DNA of 7,190 nucleotides, taken from Planctomycetota bacterium. Its GTDB lineage: Bacteria > Planctomycetota > Planctomycetia > Pirellulales > Pirellulaceae. How positions within the stretch are numbered: position 1 is the stretch's first letter; every line of letters begins with the position of its first letter. The notes under the pieces were generated by a model, which ran no database searches, had not been told where the DNA came from, and worked only from the letters and a program-made list of their open reading frames with translations. Shown piece by piece: positions 6,433 to 7,190 of this stretch. Both the position numbers and the translations under genes were made by a program. The stretch lies in the NCBI GenBank assembly GCA_029259935.1, contig JAJDEH010000098.1, positions 1 to 7,190 of the forward strand, in the 5' to 3' direction.

Positions 6433-6523
6433 TTGTGGTGCGGCCGTCTCGGCTGCAATGAGCAGGCGGGACGCCCGCACCACAAGTTGCAAAGCGCAGG
6501 CGGGACGCCTGCACCACAAGTTG
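6433..6523. repeat. Three-copy palindromic (REP-like) repeat between gdhA and malic enzyme
   Basis: Three 24-base units are present: one inverted (6433-6456) and two direct (6462-6485 and 6496-6519), the direct pair spaced 34 bases apart and similar through 6489 and 6523 (27 of 28 bases). Each unit is a short stem-loop, GCAGGCG-GGA-CGCCTGC in the best copy, followed by the tail ACCACAA. When the inverted unit is turned round, stem positions 5 and 13 differ from the others as a pair (C-G in place of G-C), so the stem is kept. The inverted and first direct copies also form an 11-base perfect inverted repeat, TTGTGGTGCGG/CCGCACCACAA (6433-6443 with 6475-6485). This could end gdhA transcripts or stabilise their 3' end, but no T-run follows. 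It resembles REP/BIME-type dispersed elements. Confidence 0.7.
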
Positions 6524-6563
6524 TTCCGTTACATGCTTTAAGCCAAGAAGGCAGGCTCGGTCC

Positions 6564-7190
6564 ATGACGAATTTCTTTGAGCGAAGTCTCATTGTTCACG
6601 AACAACTACGCGGCAAAATCAGCGTCGTGGGGAAGATGCCGATAACAAGTCGTGACGATTTGTCGTTGGCCTATACGCCAGGAGTCGCGCGTCCGTGCGA
6701 AGTGATCGCCAGCGACCCCGGCAAGGTTCGCGAACTGACGATTAAGCGAAACAGCGTAGCCGTGGTTAGCGACGGCTCGGCGGTGTTGGGACTTGGGAAC
6801 ATCGGACCGCACGCCGCGATTCCGGTCATGGAAGGCAAGGCGCTGTTGTTCAAAGAGTTCTCCAACATTGACGCCTGGCCCATCTGCCTCGACACGCAGG
6901 ACGTGGACGAAATCGTCGCCACGGTACGACGGATTGCACCCGTCTTCGGTGGCATCAATCTGGAAGACATCTCGGCTCCACGATGCTTTGCCGTCGAGCG
7001 GCAGTTGCAGGACATCGGCATTCCCGTCTTTCACGATGATCAGCACGGAACGGCGATCGTCCTGCTGGCGGCGCTGATCAACGCCGCGAAAGTTCTGGAC
7101 CGCGATATCAGTGAACTAAAAGTCGTGATCAACGGAGCGGGTGCCGCGGGGACGGCCATCGCGCGTCTGCTGCGGTGCGTTGGCCACAGC
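6564..7190 (+). CDS. Malic enzyme (oxaloacetate-decarboxylating), N-terminal 209 aa, runs off window
   Basis: The enzyme converts malate to pyruvate and CO2 with reduction of NAD(P), linking the TCA cycle to pyruvate. Visible family motifs are DLSLAYTPGVARPC with catalytic Tyr37, VAVVSDGSAVLGLGNIGP, PVMEGKALLFK with catalytic Lys92, ICLDT, GGINLEDISAP with metal ligands Glu134-Asp135, VFHDDQHGTA with metal-binding Asp159, and the start of the nucleotide-binding domain, VVINGAGAAGTAIARLL (GAGAAG at 191-196). The N-terminus MTNFFERSLIVHEQLRGKI fits the compact bacterial malic enzymes. The ATG at 6564 has only a weak purine stretch upstream (AAGAAGG). The window ends before the rest of the NAD(P) domain, so a stand-alone form cannot be told from the MaeB type fused to a phosphotransacetylase-like domain, nor the cofactor decided. 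No stop or frameshift is seen. A bare 155-base gap with palindromic repeats separates it from gdhA. Confidence 0.93.
   Translation, partial: MTNFFERSLIVHEQLRGKISVVGKMPITSRDDLSLAYTPGVARPCEVIASDPGKVRELTIKRNSVAVVSDGSAVLGLGNIGPHAAIPVMEGKALLFKEFSNIDAWPICLDTQDVDEIVATVRRIAPVFGGINLEDISAPRCFAVERQLQDIGIPVFHDDQHGTAIVLLAALINAAKVLDRDISELKVVINGAGAAGTAIARLLRCVGHS

Noticed and set aside
6433..6485. Classical rho-independent terminator of gdhA
   Set aside because: The inverted repeat is strong, but no T-run follows on the plus strand.
6433..6523. CRISPR array
   Set aside because: Only three units, mixed orientation, spacing too short and no spacers of even length.
6405..6605. Minus-strand frames with CGAGVPPA-like segments
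   Set aside because: These are translations of the palindromic repeat, not genes.
6606..7046. 146-residue minus-strand open frame over the malic enzyme
   Set aside because: Antisense shadow of a strongly conserved enzyme.

Overview
The window looks like planctomycete chromosome, probably from the Pirellula side of the phylum; this is inference from gene content, since no rRNA or other marker is present. The evidence is a Hanks-type Ser/Thr kinase with the planctomycete layout (short helical N-terminal domain, kinase, one membrane span, PEGA-like beta region, formylglycine-generating-enzyme/sulfatase-modifying fold), a PEP-CTERM exosortase substrate, long gaps between genes, and dispersed GC-rich palindromes.

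Layout. Positions 1-870 hold no confident gene. They contain a degraded dispersed repeat (copy A, 324-482), a short CGTTTTCGTTA tandem array and one doubtful small reading frame (452-625, minus). A secreted PEP-CTERM protein lies at 870-1463 (minus). A second copy of the dispersed repeat (copy B, 1811-1975) follows, inside a 192-bp segment bounded by inverted GGGCCACCC ends. From 4575 down to 2059 (minus) runs a large transmembrane kinase/FGE-fold gene. It is cut in frame by a TAA codon at 4084-4086, so it reads as two ORFs. A 474-bp divergent intergenic region with several small hairpins separates it from gdhA (5050-6408, plus), an NADP-type glutamate dehydrogenase. After 155 bp carrying three copies of a palindromic repeat, a malic enzyme gene starts at 6564 (plus) and runs off the window end.

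How the genes work together. gdhA and the malic enzyme are co-directional and both act at the carbon/nitrogen node (2-oxoglutarate/glutamate; malate/pyruvate), but the repeat-filled gap argues against tight translational coupling. The kinase is divergent from gdhA and shares its upstream region; no functional link can be shown. The PEP-CTERM protein is a stand-alone exosortase substrate, and its sorting machinery is not in the window.

The points most worth a second look are the in-frame stop inside the kinase domain, at a place where a Gln codon (CAA) is expected; the diverged direct repeats flanking the PEP-CTERM gene, one inside inverted ends; and the palindromic trio downstream of gdhA, which shows a compensatory base-pair change. 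I found no defence system, CRISPR array, tRNA or rRNA, and no convincing undescribed multi-gene system.
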